Assembly: GCA_035222895.1 (NCBI GenBank)
Contig: JAVYIG010000170.1
Span: 434,001 to 498,000, forward strand
From: Strongylocentrotus droebachiensis
Taxonomy: Eukaryota > Echinodermata > Echinoidea > Camarodonta > Strongylocentrotidae
Direction of reading: 5' to 3'
DNA length: 64,000 bases
A program made the position numbers and the translations under genes. Numbering within the stretch: the first letter of the stretch is position 1; each line of letters opens with the position of its first letter. The notes beneath the pieces are model-generated. The model was given only the letters and a program-made list of their open reading frames with translations. It was not told where the DNA came from and made no database searches. Below, in pieces: positions 28,806-42,790 of the stretch.

Positions 28806-29122
28806 CCTTGCTATTTTTTTGCCAAAAAGTAGCTATTTTCGAATTTATCCAAATTTGTCTTTACTTCCCTTTTTGTTAACGAACGGGAGTCATAACAAGT
28901 CTAAGGGGATGTTGGGACTATTATGGAGAGAAAACGGAGAGGATTGAAAAAAAATATTTTTTGCCATTTTTTCAAAATATTTCGATTGTCGAATCATTCC
29001 GAATTTGCCTATGCTTCCCTTTTTGTGAACAGACAAGTATGTAGGCTTGTTTGGACTATCATGGAGAGAAAACGGAGAGGATTGAAAAAAATTATTTTTT
29101 GGCAAAAACAATGAGCTAACCC
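28806..29122 (+). repeat. Left-edge, diverged monomers of the satellite
   Basis: The first two units differ from the core at many positions (for example TTGCTATTTTTTTGCCAAAA, GTTAACGAACGGG, ACAGACAAGTATGTAGGCTT), and their lengths are irregular. This is normal for an array edge beyond the reach of homogenisation. Confidence 0.85.
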
Positions 29123-30083
29123 CTTGCCATTTTTTCGAAAAAAGGGCGGTTTTCGAATTTCCAAGATTTGACACTACTTTCTTTTTCATGAACAAACAGG
29201 AGTCATAATAAGTTTGTGGGCATGTTGGGACTATCATGGAGAGGACTGAAAATGTTCATTTTTTGGCAAAAACGAAGAGCTAACTAACCCCTTGCCATTT
29301 ATACGAAAAAGGGGCGGTTTTCAAATTTTCCAAGATTTGGCTTTACTTCCCTTGTAATGAATAAACGGAAGTCATAACATGTCTAAAGGGATGTTTGGAC
29401 TCTTATGAAGAGAAAACGGAGAGGATTGAAAATTTTCATTTTTTGGCAAAAACGATGACCTAATAACCCCTTGCCATTTTTTCAAAATATTTTGATTTTC
29501 GAATTATCCCGAATTCGCCTATGCTTCCCTTTTTGTGAGCAAACGGGAGTCATAACAAGTCTAAGAGTATGTTGGACTCTTATGAAGAGAAAACGGAGAG
29601 GATTGAAAAAAATTATTTTTTGGCAAAAACAATGAGCTAACCCCTTGCCATTTTTTCGAAAAAAGGGCGGTTTTCGAATTTCCAAGATTTGACACTACTT
29701 TCTTTTTCATGAACAAACAGGAGTCATAATAAGTTTGTGGGCATGTTGGGACTATCATGGAGAGGACTGAAAATGTTCATTTTTTGGCAAAAACGAAGAG
29801 CTAACTAACCCCTTGCCATTTATACGAAAAAGGGGCGGTTTTCAAATTTTCCAAGATTTGGCTTTACTTCCCTTGTAATGAATAAACGGAAGTCATAACA
29901 TGTCTAAGGGGATGTTTGGACTCTTATGAAGAGAAAACGGAGAGGATTGAAAATTTTCATTTTTTGGCAAAAACGATGACCTAATAACCCCTTGCCATTT
30001 TTTCAAAATATTTTGATTTTCGAATTATCCCGAATTCGCCTATGCTTCCCTTTTTGTGAGCAAACGGGAGTCATAACAAGTCT
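29061..30083 (+). repeat. Two tandem copies of a 521-bp trimer at the array start
   Basis: Sequence 29061-29562 recurs at 29582-30083, including private variants TGAAAAAAATTATTTTTTGG, CAATGAGCTAACCCC, GACACTACTTTCTTTTTC and a monomer lacking one AGAGAAAATGG segment. Confidence 0.85.
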
Positions 30084-32104
30084 AAGGGGATGTTTGGACT
30101 CTTATGAAGAGAAAACGGAGAGGATTGAAAATTTTCATTTTTTGGCCAAAAACGATGAGCTAACCCCTTGCCATTTTTTCGAAAAAAGGGCGGTGTTCGA
30201 ATTTCCAAGATTTGACATTCCTTATTTTTTTCATGAACAAACAGGAGTCATAATAAGTTTGTGGGCATGTTGGAACTATCATGGAGAGAAAATGGAGAGG
30301 ACTGAAAATGTTCATTTTTTGGCAAAAACGATGACCTAACCCCTTGCCATTTTTTCAAAATATTTTGATTTTCGAATTATCCCGAATTTGCCTATGCTTC
30401 CCTTTTTGTGAACAAACGGGAGTCATAACAAGTCTAAGGGGATGTTTGGACTCTTATAAAGAGAAAATGGAGAGGACTGAAAATGTTCATTTTTTGGCAA
30501 AAACGATGAGCTAACCCCTTGCCATTTATACGAAAAAGGGGCGGTTTTCAAATTTTCCAAGATTTGGCTTTACTTCCCTTGTAATGAACAAGCAGGAGTC
30601 ATAATAAGTTTGTGGGCATGTTGGGACTATCATGGAGAGAAAATGGAGAGGACTGAAAATTTTCATTTTTTGGCAAAAACGATGAGCTAACCCCTTGCCA
30701 TTTTTTCGAAAAAAGGGCGGTTTTCAAATTTCCAAGATTTGACATTCCTTATTTTTTCATGAACAAACAGGAATCATAATAAGTTTGTGGGCGTGTTGGG
30801 ACTATCATGGAGAGAAAACGGAGAGGATTGAAAATTTTCATTTTTTGGCAAAAACGATGACCTAACCCCTAGCCATTTTTTCAAAATATTTTGATTTTCG
30901 AATTATCTCAAATTCGCCTATGCTTCCCTTTTTGTGAACAAACGGGAGTCATAACAAGTCTAAGGGTATGTTGGACTCTTATGAAGAGAAAACGGAGAGG
31001 ATTGAAAATTTTCATTTTTTGGCCAAAAAAAAAAAGAGCTAACCCCTTGCCATTTTTTCGAAAAAAGGGCGGTGTTCGAATTTCCAAGATTTGACATACC
31101 TTATTTTTTTCATGAACAAACAGGAGTCATAATAAGTTTGTGGGCATGTTGGGACTATTATGGAGAGAAAATGGAGAGGACTGAAAATGTTCATTTTTTG
31201 GCAAAAACGATGACCTAACCCCTTGCCATTTTTTCAAAATATTTTGATTTTCGAATTATCCCGAATTTGCCTATGCTTCCCTTTTTGTGAACAAACGGGA
31301 GTCATAACAAGTCTAAGGGGATGTTTGGACTCTTATGAAGAGAAAACGGAGAGGATTGAAAATTTTCATTTTTTGGCAAAAAAAAAGAGCTAACCCCTTG
31401 CCATTTTTTCGAAAAAAGGGTGGTTTTCGAATTTCCAAGATTTGACATTCCTTATTTTTTCATGAACAAACAGGAATCATAATAAGTTTGTGGGCATGTT
31501 GGGACTATCATGGAGAGAAAACGGAGAGGATTGAAAATGTTCATTTTTTGGCAAAAACGATGACCTAACCCCTAGCCATTTTTTCAAAATATTTTGATTT
31601 TCGAATTATCTCAAATTCGCCTATGCTTCCCTTTTTGTGAGCAAACGGGAGTCATAACAAGTCTAAGAGTATGTTGGACTCTTATGAAGAGAAAACGGAG
31701 AGGATTGAAAATTTTCATTTTTGGCAACAAAAAAAAGAGCTCACCCCTTGCCATTTTTTCGAAAAAAGGGCGGTTTTCGAATTTCCAAGATTTGACATTC
31801 CTTATTTTTTTCATGAACAAACAGGAGTCATAATAAGTTTGTGGGCATGTTGGAACTATCATGGAGAGAAAATGGAGAGGACTGAAAATGTTCATTTTTT
31901 GGCAAAAACGATGACCTAACCCCTTGCCATTTTTTCAAAATATTTTGATTTTCGAATTATCCCGAATTTGCCTATGCTTCCCTTTTTGTGAACAAACGGG
32001 AGTCATAACAAGTCTAAGGGGATGTTTGGACTCTTATGGAGAGAAAATGGAGAGGACTGAAAATGTTCATTTTTTGGCAAAAACGATGAGCTAACCCCTT
32101 GCCA

Positions 32105-35100
32105 TTTATACGAAAAAGGGGCGGTTTTCAAATTTTCCAAGATTTGGCTTTACTTCCCTTGTAATGAACAAACAGGAGTCATAATAAGTCTAAGGGGATG
32201 TTTGGACTCTTATGAAGAGAAAATGGAGAGGACTGAAAATGTTCATTTTTTGGCAAAAACGATGAGCTAACCCCTTGCCATTTATACGAAAAAGGGGCGG
32301 TTTTCAAATTTTCCAAGATTTGGCTTTACTTCCCTTGTAATGAACAAGCAGGAGTCATAATAAGTTTGTGGGCATGTTGGGACTATCATGGAGAGAAAAT
32401 GGAGAGGACTGAAAATTTTCATTTTTTGGCAAAAACGATGAGCTAACCCCTTGCCATTTTTTCGAAAAAAGGGCGGTTTTCGAATTTCCAAGATTTGGCT
32501 TTACTTCCCTTGTAATGAACAAGCAGGAGTCATAATAAGTTTGTGGGCATGTTGGAACTATCATGGAGAGAAAATGGAGAGGACTGAAAATGTTCATTTT
32601 TTGGCAAAAACGATGACCTAACCCCTTGCCATTTTTTCAAAATATTTTGATTTTCGAATTATCCCGAATTTGCCTATGCTTCCCTTTTTGTGAACAAACG
32701 GGAGTCATAACAAGTCTAAGGGGATGTTTGGACTCTTATGAAGAGAAAATGGAGAGGACTGAAAATGTTCATTTTTTGGCAAAAACGATGAGCTAACCCC
32801 TTGCCATTTATACGAAAAAGGGGCGGTTTTCAAATTTTCCAAGATTTGGCTTTACTTCCCTTGTAATGAACAAGCAGGAGTCATAATAAGTTTGTGGGCA
32901 TGTTGGGACTATCATGGAGAGAAAATGGAGAGGACTGAAAATTTTCATTTTTTGGCAAAAACGATGAGCTAACCCCTTGCCATTTTTTCGAAAAAAGGGC
33001 GGTTTTCAAATTTCCAAGATTTGACATTCCTTATTTTTTCATGAACAAACAGGAATCATAATAAGTTTGTGGGCGTGTTGGGACTATCATGGAGAGAAAA
33101 CGGAGAGGATTGAAAATTTTCATTTTTTGGCAAAAACGATGACCTAACCCCTAGCCATTTTTTCAAAATATTTTGATTTTCGAATTATCTCAAATTCGCC
33201 TATGCTTCCCTTTTTGTGAACAAACGGGAGTCATAACAAGTCTAAGGGTATGTTGGACTCTTATGAAGAGAAAACGGAGAGGATTGAACATTTTCATTTT
33301 TTGGCCAAAAAAAAAAGAGCTAACCCCTTGCCATTTTTTCGAAAAAAGGGCGGTGTTCGAATTTCCAAGATTTGACATACCTTATTTTTTTTCATGAACA
33401 AACAGGAGTCATAATAAGTTTGTGGGCATGTTGGGACTATTATGGAGAGAAAATGGAGAGGACTGAAAATGTTCATTTTTTGGCAAAAACGATGACCTAA
33501 CCCCTTGCCATATTTTCAAAATATTTTGATTTTCGAATTATCCCGAATTTGCCTATGCTTCCCTTTTTGTGAACAAACGGGAGTCATAACAAGTCTAAGG
33601 GGATGTTTGGACTCTTATGAAGAGAAAACGGAGAGGATTGAAAATTTTCATTTTTTGGCAAAAAAAAAGAGCTAACCCCTTGCCATTTTTTCGAAAAAAG
33701 GGCGGTTTTCAAATTTCCAAGATTTGGCTTTACTTCCCTTGTAATGAACAAGCAGGAGTCATAATAAGTTTGTGGGCATGTTGGAACTATCATGGAGAGA
33801 AAATGGAGAGGACTGAAAATTTTCATTTTTTGGCAAAAACGATGAGCTAACCCCTTGCCATTTTTTCGAAAAAAGGGCGGTTTTCAAATTTCCAAGATTT
33901 GACATTCCTTATTTTTTCATGAACAAACAGGAATCATAATAAGTTTGTGGGCGTGTTGGGACTATCATGGAGAGAAAACGGAGAGGATTGAAAATTTTCA
34001 TTTTTTGGCAAAAACGATGACCTAACCCCTAGCCATTTTTTCAAAATATTTTGATTTTCGAATTATCTCAAATTCGCCTATGCTTCCCTTTTTGTGAACA
34101 AACGGGAGTCATAACAAGTCTAAGGGTATGTTGGACTCTTATGAAGAGAAAACGGAGAGGATTGAACATTTTCATTTTTTGGCCAAAAAAAAAAGAGCTA
34201 ACCCCTTGCCATTTTTTCGAAAAAAGGGCGGTGTTCGAATTTCCAAGATTTGACATACCTTATTTTTTTTCATGAACAAACAGGAGTCATAATAAGTTTG
34301 TGGGCATGTTGGGACTATTATGGAGAGAAAATGGAGAGGACTGAAAATGTTCATTTTTTGGCAAAAACGATGACCTAACCCCTTGCCATATTTTCAAAAT
34401 ATTTTGATTTTCGAATTATCCCGAATTTGCCTATGCTTCCCTTTTTGTGAACAAACGGGAGTCATAACAAGTCTAAGGGGATGTTTGGACTCTTATGAAG
34501 AGAAAACGGAGAGGATTGAAAATTTTCATTTTTTGGCAAAAAAAAAGAGCTAACCCCTTGCCATTTTTTCGAAAAAAGGGCGGTTTTCAAATTTCCAAGA
34601 TTTGACATTCCTTATTTTTTCATGAACAAACAGGAATCATAATAAGTTTGTGGGCGTGTTGGGACTATCATGGAGAGAAAACGGAGAGGATTGAAAATTT
34701 TCATTTTTTGGCAAAAACGATGACCTAACCCCTAGCCATTTTTTCAAAATATTTTGATTTTCGAATTATCTCAAATTCGCCTATGCTTCCCTTTTTGTGA
34801 ACAAACGGGAGTCATAACAAGTCTAAGGGTATGTTGGACTCTTATGAAGAGAAAACGGAGAGGATTGAAAATTTTCATTTTTTGGCCAAAAAAAAAAAGA
34901 GCTAACCCCTTGCCATTTTTTCGAAAAAAGGGCGGTGTTCGAATTTCCAAGATTTGACATACCTTATTTTTTTCATGAACAAACAGGAGTCATAATAAGT
35001 TTGTGGGCATGTTGGGACTATTATGGAGAGAAAATGGAGAGGACTGAAAATGTTCATTTTTTGGCAAAAACGATGACCTAACCCCTTGCCATTTTTTCAA

Positions 35101-36275
35101 AATATTTTGATTTTCGAATTATCCCGAATTTGCCTATGCTTCCCTTTTTGTGAACAAACGGGAGTCATAACAAGTCTAAGGGGATGTTTGGACTCTTATG
35201 AAGAGAAAACGGAGAGGATTGAAAATTTTCATTTTTTGGCAAAAAAAAAGAGCTAACCCCTTGCCATTTTTTCGAAAAAAGGGTGGTTTTCGAATTTCCA
35301 AGATTTGACATTCCTTATTTTTTCATGAACAAACAGGAATCATAATAAGTTTGTGGGCATGTTGGGACTATCATGGAGAGAAAACGGAGAGGATTGAAAA
35401 TTTTCATTTTTTGGCAAAAACGATGACCTAACCCCTAGCCATTTTTTCAAAATATTTTGATTTTCGAATTATCTCAAATTCGCCTATGCTTCCCTTTTTG
35501 TGAGCAAACGGGAGTCATAACAAGTCTAAGAGTATGTTGGACTCTTATGAAGAGAAAACGGAGAGGATTGAAAATTTTCATTTTTGGCAACAAAAAAAAG
35601 AGCTAACCCCTTGCCATTTTTTCGAAAAAAGGGCGGTTTTCGAATTTCCAAGATTTGACATTCCTTATTTTTTTCATGAACAAACAGGAGTCATAATAAG
35701 TTTGTGGGCATGTTGGAACTATCATGGAGAGAAAATGGAGAGGACTGAAAATGTTCATTTTTTGGCAAAAACGATGACCTAACCCCTTGCCATTTTTTCA
35801 AAATATTTTGATTTTCGAATTATCCCGAATTTGCCTATGCTTCCCTTTTTGTGAACAAACGGGAGTCATAACAAGTCTAAGGGGATGTTTGGACTCTTAT
35901 GGAGAGAAAATGGAGAGGACTGAAAATGTTCATTTTTTGGCAAAAACGATGAGCTAACCCCTTGCCATTTATACGAAAAAGGGGCGGTTTTCAAATTTTC
36001 CAAGTTTTGGCTTTACTTCCCTTGTAATGAACAAACAGGAGTCATAATAAGTCTAAGGGGATGTTTGGACTCTTATGAAGAGAAAATGGAGAGGACTGAA
36101 AATGTTCATTTTTTGGCAAAAACGATGAGCTAACCCCTTGCCATTTATACGAAAAAGGGGCGGTTTTCAAATTTTCCAAGATTTGGCTTTACTTCCCTTG
36201 TAATGAACAAGCAGGAGTCATAATAAGTTTGTGGGCATGTTGGGACTATCATGGAGAGAAAATGGAGAGGACTGA
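32105..36275 (+). repeat. 4.2 kb higher-order block, copy 1 (partner 42791-46961)
   Basis: About 24 monomers repeated at offset 10,686 with very few differences, including rare variants such as TTGCCATATTTTC and GATTGAACATTTTC in matching positions. Similarity continues on both sides once single indels (11 nt left, one 175-nt monomer right) are allowed. Confidence 0.85.
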
Positions 36276-37050
36276 AAATTTTCATTTTTTGGCAAAAACG
36301 ATGAGCTAACCCCTTGCCATTTTTTCGAAAAAAGGGCGGTTTTCGAATTTCCAAGATTTGGCTTTACTTCCCTTGTAATGAACAAGCAGGAGTCATAATA
36401 AGTTTGTGGGCATGTTGGAACTATCATGGAGAGAAAATGGAGAGGACTGAAAATGTTCATTTTTTGGCAAAAACGATGACCTAACCCCTTGCTATTTTTT
36501 CAAAATATTTTGATTTTCGAATTATCCCGAATTTGCCTATGCTTCCCTTTTTGTGAACAAACGGGAGTCATAACAAGTCTAAGGGGATGTTTGGACTCTT
36601 ATGAAGAGAAAATGGAGAGGACTGAAAATGTTCATTTTTTGGCAAAAACGATGAGCTAACCCCTTGCCATTTATACGAAAAAGGGGCGGTTTTCAAATTT
36701 TCCAAGATTTGGCTTTACTTCCCTTGTAATGAACAAGCAGGAGTCATAATAAGTTTGTGGGCATGTTGGGACTATCATGGAGAGAAAATGGAGAGGACTG
36801 AAAATTTTCATTTTTTGGCAAAAACGATGAGCTAACCCCTTGCCATTTTTTCGAAAAAAGGGCGGTTTTCAAATTTCCAAGATTTGACATTCCTTATTTT
36901 TTCATGAACAAACAGGAATCATAATAAGTTTGTGGGCGTGTTGGGACTATCATGGAGAGAAAACGGAGATGATTGAAAATTTTCATTTTTTGGCAAAAAC
37001 GATGACCTAACCCCTAGCCATTTTTTCAAAATATTTTGATTTTCGAATTA
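34352..37050 (+). repeat. 2.7 kb higher-order block repeated at offset 5,255
   Basis: It matches 39607-42305. Both carry TTGCCATATTTTC at the left end and TTGCTATTTTTTC at 36489/41744 at the same relative position. It overlaps the 10,686 block, so there are three related copies in the window. Confidence 0.8.
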
Positions 37051-37719
37051 TCTCAAATTCGCCTATGCTTCCCTTTTTGTGAACAAACGGGAGTCATAAC
37101 AAGTCTAAGGGTATGTTGGACTCTTATGAAGAGAAAACGGAGAGGATTGAAAATTTTCATTTTTTGGCCAAAAAAAAAAGAGCTAACCCCTTGCCATTTT
37201 TTCGAAAAAAGGGCGGTGTTCGAATTTCCAAGATTTGACATACCTTATTTTTTTTCATGAACAAACAGGAGTCATAATAAGTTTGTGGGCATGTTGGGAC
37301 TATTATGGAGAGAAAATGGAGAGGACTGAAAATGTTCATTTTTTGGCAAAAACGATGACCTAACCCCTTGCCATTTTTTCAAAATATTTTGATTTTCGAA
37401 TTATCCCGAATTTGCCTATGCTTCCCTTTTTGTGAACAAACGGGAGTCATAACAAGTCTAAGGGGATGTTTGGACTCTTATGAAGAGAAAACGGAGAGGA
37501 TTGAAAATTTTCATTTTTTGGCAAAAAAAAAGAGCTAACCCCTTGCCATTTTTTCGAAAAAAGGGCGGTTTTCGAATTTCCAAGATTTGACATTCCTTAT
37601 TTTTTCATGAACAAACAGGAATCATAATAAGTTTGTGGGCATGTTGGGACTATCATGGAGAGAAAACGGAGAGGATTGAAAATTTTCATTTTTTGGCAAA
37701 AACGATGACCTAACCCCTA

Positions 37720-39620
37720 GCCATTTTTTCAAAATATTTTGATTTTCGAATTATCCCGAATTTGCCTATGCTTCCCTTTTTGTGAACAAACGGGAGTCAT
37801 AACAAGTCTAAGGGGATGTTTGGACTCTTATGGAGAGAAAATGGAGAGGACTGAAAATGTTCATTTTTTGGCAAAAACGATGAGCTAACCCCTTGCCATT
37901 TATACGAAAAAGGGGCGGTTTTCAAATTTTCCAAGATTTGGCTTTACTTCCCTTGTAATGAACAAACAGGAGTCATAATAAGTCTAAGGGGATGTTTGGA
38001 CTCTTATGAAGAGAAAATGGAGAGGACTGAAAATTTTCATTTTTTGGCAAAAACGATGAGCTAACCCCTTGCCATTTATACGAAAAAGGGGCGGTTTTCA
38101 AATTTTCCAAGATTTGGCTTTACTTCCCTTGTAATGAACAAGCAGGAGTCATAATAAGTTTGTGGGCATGTTGGGACTATCATGGAGATAAAAATGGAGA
38201 GGACTGAAAATTTTCATTTTTTGGCAAAAACGATGAGCTAACCCCTTGCCATTTTTTCGAAAAAAGGGCGGTTTTCGAATTTCCAAGATTTGGCTTTACT
38301 TCCCTTGTAATGAACAAGCAGGAGTCATAATAAGTTTGTGGGCATGTTGGAACTATCATGGAGAGAAAATGGAGAGGACTGAAAATGTTCATTTTTTGGC
38401 AAAAACGATGACCTAACCCCTTGCTATTTTTTCAAAATATTTTGATTTTCGAATTATCCCGAATTTGCCTATGCTTCCCTTTTTGTGAACAAACGGGAGT
38501 CATAACAAGTCTAAGGGGATGTTTGGACTCTTATGAAGAGAAAATGGAGAGGACTGAAAATGTTCATTTTTTGGCAAAAACGATGAGCTAACCCCTTGCC
38601 ATTTATACGAAAAAGGGGCGGTTTTCAAATTTTCCAAGATTTGGCTTTACTTCCCTTGTAATGAACAAGCAGGAGTCATAATAAGTTTGTGGGCATGTTG
38701 GGACTATCATGGAGAGAAAATGGAGAGGACTGAAAATTTTCATTTTTTGGCAAAAACGATGAGCTAACCCCTTGCCATTTTTTCGAAAAAAGGGCGGTTT
38801 TCAAATTTCCAAGATTTGACATTCCTTATTTTTTCATGAACAAACAGGAATCATAATAAGTTTGTGGGCGTGTTGGGACTATCATGGAGAGAAAACGGAG
38901 AGGATTGAAAATTTTCATTTTTTGGCAAAAACGATGACCTAACCCCTAGCCATTTTTTCAAAATATTTTGATTTTCGAATTATCTCAAATTCGCCTATGC
39001 TTCCCTTTTTGTGAGCAAACGGGAGTCATAACAAGTCTAAGAGTATGTTGGACTCTTATGAAGAGAAAACGGAGAGGATTGAAAATTTTCATTTTTGGCA
39101 ACAAAAAAAAGAGCTAACCCCTTGCCATTTTTTCGAAAAAAGGGCGGTTTTCGAATTTCCAAGATTTGACATTCCTTATTTTTTTCATGAACAAACAGGA
39201 GTCATAATAAGTTTGTGGGCATGTTGGAACTATCATGGAGAGAAAATGGAGAGGACTGATAATGTTCATTTTTTGGCAAAAACGATGACCTAACCCCTTG
39301 CCATTTTTTCAAAATATTTTGATTTTCGAATTATCCCGAATTTGCCTATGCTTCCCTTTTTGTGAACAAACGGGAGTCATAACAAGTCTAAGGGGATGTT
39401 TGGACTCTTATGGAGAGAAAATGGAGAGGACTGAAAATGTTCATTTTTTGGCAAAAACGATGAGCCATTTATACGAAAAAGGGGCGGTTTTCAAATTTTC
39501 CAAGATTTGGCTTTACTTCCCTTGTAATGAACAAACAGGAGTCATAATAAGTCTAAGGGGATGTTTGGACTCTTATGAAGAGAAAATGGAGAGGACTGAA
39601 AATGTTCATTTTTTGGCAAA
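37720..39620 (+). repeat. 1.9 kb higher-order block repeated at offset 3,323
   Basis: It matches 41043-42943. Shared diagnostic variants are GGACTGATAATGTTC (39254/42577) and the 11-nt deletion giving GATGAGCCATTTATACG (39460/42783). Confidence 0.8.
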
Positions 39621-42600
39621 AACGATGACCTAACCCCTTGCCATATTTTCAAAATATTTTGATTTTCGAATTATCCCGAATTTGCCTATGCTTCCCTTTT
39701 TGTGAACAAACGGGAGTCATAACAAGTCTAAGGGGATGTTTGGACTCTTATGAAGAGAAAACGGAGAGGATTGAAAATTTTCATTTTTTGGCAAAAAAAA
39801 AGAGCTAACCCCTTGCCATTTTTTCGAAAAAAGGGCGGTTTTCAAATTTCCAAGATTTGACATTCCTTATTTTTTCATGAACAAACAGGAATCATAATAA
39901 GTTTGTGGGCGTGTTGGGACTATCATGGAGAGAAAACGGAGAGGATTGAAAATTTTCATTTTTTGGCAAAAACGATGACCTAACCCCTAGCCATTTTTTC
40001 AAAATATTTTGATTTTCGAATTATCTCAAATTCGCCTATGCTTCCCTTTTTGTGAACAAACGGGAGTCATAACAAGTCTAAGGGTATGTTGGACTCTTAT
40101 GAAGAGAAAACGGAGAGGATTGAAAATTTTCATTTTTTGGCCAAAAAAAAAAAGAGCTAACCCCTTGCCATTTTTTCGAAAAAAGGGCGGTGTTCGAATT
40201 TCCAAGATTTGACATACCTTATTTTTTTCATGAACAAACAGGAGTCATAATAAGTTTGTGGGCATGTTGGGACTATTATGGAGAGAAAATGGAGAGGACT
40301 GAAAATGTTCATTTTTTGGCAAAAACGATGACCTAACCCCTTGCCATTTTTTCAAAATATTTTGATTTTCGAATTATCCCGAATTTGCCTATGCTTCCCT
40401 TTTTGTGAACAAACGGGAGTCATAACAAGTCTAAGGGGATGTTTGGACTCTTATGAAGAGAAAACGGAGAGGATTGAAAATTTTCATTTTTTGGCAAAAA
40501 AAAAGAGCTAACCCCTTGCCATTTTTTCGAAAAAAGGGTGGTTTTCGAATTTCCAAGATTTGACATTCCTTATTTTTTCATGAACAAACAGGAATCATAA
40601 TAAGTTTGTGGGCATGTTGGGACTATCATGGAGAGAAAACGGAGAGGATTGAAAATTTTCATTTTTTGGCAAAAACGATGACCTAACCCCTAGCCATTTT
40701 TTCAAAATATTTTGATTTTCGAATTATCTCAAATTCGCCTATGCTTCCCTTTTTGTGAGCAAACGGGAGTCATAACAAGTCTAAGAGTATGTTGGACTCT
40801 TATGAAGAGAAAACGGAGAGGATTGAAAATTTTCATTTTTGGCAACAAAAAAAAGAGCTAACCCCTTGCCATTTTTTCGAAAAAAGGGCGGTTTTCGAAT
40901 TTCCAAGATTTGACATTCCTTATTTTTTTCATGAACAAACAGGAGTCATAATAAGTTTGTGGGCATGTTGGAACTATCATGGAGAGAAAATGGAGAGGAC
41001 TGAAAATGTTCATTTTTTGGCAAAAACGATGACCTAACCCCTTGCCATTTTTTCAAAATATTTTGATTTTCGAATTATCCCGAATTTGCCTATGCTTCCC
41101 TTTTTGTGAACAAACGGGAGTCATAACAAGTCTAAGGGGATGTTTGGACTCTTATGGAGAGAAAATGGAGAGGACTGAAAATGTTCATTTTTTGGCAAAA
41201 ACGATGAGCTAACCCCTTGCCATTTATACGAAAAAGGGGCGGTTTTCAAATTTTCCAAGATTTGGCTTTACTTCCCTTGTAATGAACAAACAGGAGTCAT
41301 AATAAGTCTAAGGGGATGTTTGGACTCTTATGAAGAGAAAATGGAGAGGACTGAAAATGTTCATTTTTTGGCAAAAACGATGAGCTAACCCCTTGCCATT
41401 TATACGAAAAAGGGGCGGTTTTCAAATTTTCCAAGATTTGGCTTTACTTCCCTTGTAATGAACAAGCAGGAGTCATAATAAGTTTGTGGGCATGTTGGGA
41501 CTATCATGGAGAGAAAATGGAGAGGACTGAAAATTTTCATTTTTTGGCAAAAACGATGAGCTAACCCCTTGCCATTTTTTCGAAAAAAGGGCGGTTTTCG
41601 AATTTCCAAGATTTGGCTTTACTTCCCTTGTAATGAACAAGCAGGAGTCATAATAAGTTTGTGGGCATGTTGGAACTATCATGGAGAGAAAATGGAGAGG
41701 ACTGAAAATGTTCATTTTTTGGCAAAAACGATGACCTAACCCCTTGCTATTTTTTCAAAATATTTTGATTTTCGAATTATCCCGAATTTGCCTATGCTTC
41801 CCTTTTTGTGAACAAACGGGAGTCATAACAAGTCTAAGGGGATGTTTGGACTCTTATGAAGAGAAAATGGAGAGGACTGAAAATGTTCATTTTTTGGCAA
41901 AAACGATGAGCTAACCCCTTGCCATTTATACGAAAAAGGGGCGGTTTTCAAATTTTCCAAGATTTGGCTTTACTTCCCTTGTAATGAACAAGCAGGAGTC
42001 ATAATAAGTTTGTGGGCATGTTGGGACTATCATGGAGAGAAAATGGAGAGGACTGAAAATTTTCATTTTTTGGCAAAAACGATGAGCTAACCCCTTGCCA
42101 TTTTTTCGAAAAAAGGGCGGTTTTCAAATTTCCAAGATTTGACATTCCTTATTTTTTCATGAACAAACAGGAATCATAATAAGTTTGTGGGCGTGTTGGG
42201 ACTATCATGGAGAGAAAACGGAGAGGATTGAAAATTTTCATTTTTTGGCAAAAACGATGACCTAACCCCTAGCCATTTTTTCAAAATATTTTGATTTTCG
42301 AATTATCTCAAATTCGCCTATGCTTCCCTTTTTGTGAGCAAACGGGAGTCATAACAAGTCTAAGAGTATGTTGGACTCTTATGAAGAGAAAACGGAGAGG
42401 ATTGAAAATTTTCATTTTTGGCAACAAAAAAAAGAGCTAACCCCTTGCCATTTTTTCGAAAAAAGGGCGGTTTTCGAATTTCCAAGATTTGACATTCCTT
42501 ATTTTTTTCATGAACAAACAGGAGTCATAATAAGTTTGTGGGCATGTTGGAACTATCATGGAGAGAAAATGGAGAGGACTGATAATGTTCATTTTTTGGC

Positions 42601-42790
42601 AAAAACGATGACCTAACCCCTTGCCATTTTTTCAAAATATTTTGATTTTCGAATTATCCCGAATTTGCCTATGCTTCCCTTTTTGTGAACAAACGGGAGT
42701 CATAACAAGTCTAAGGGGATGTTTGGACTCTTATGGAGAGAAAATGGAGAGGACTGAAAATGTTCATTTTTTGGCAAAAACGATGAGCCA

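Noticed and set aside
28959..29000. Exact CENP-B box at the GAAAAAAGGGCGG site of type-1 monomers
   Set aside because: TTCGAAAAAAGGGCG fits the TTCG....A part but not CGGG at the required spacing. Only the type-2 site is close enough to mention.
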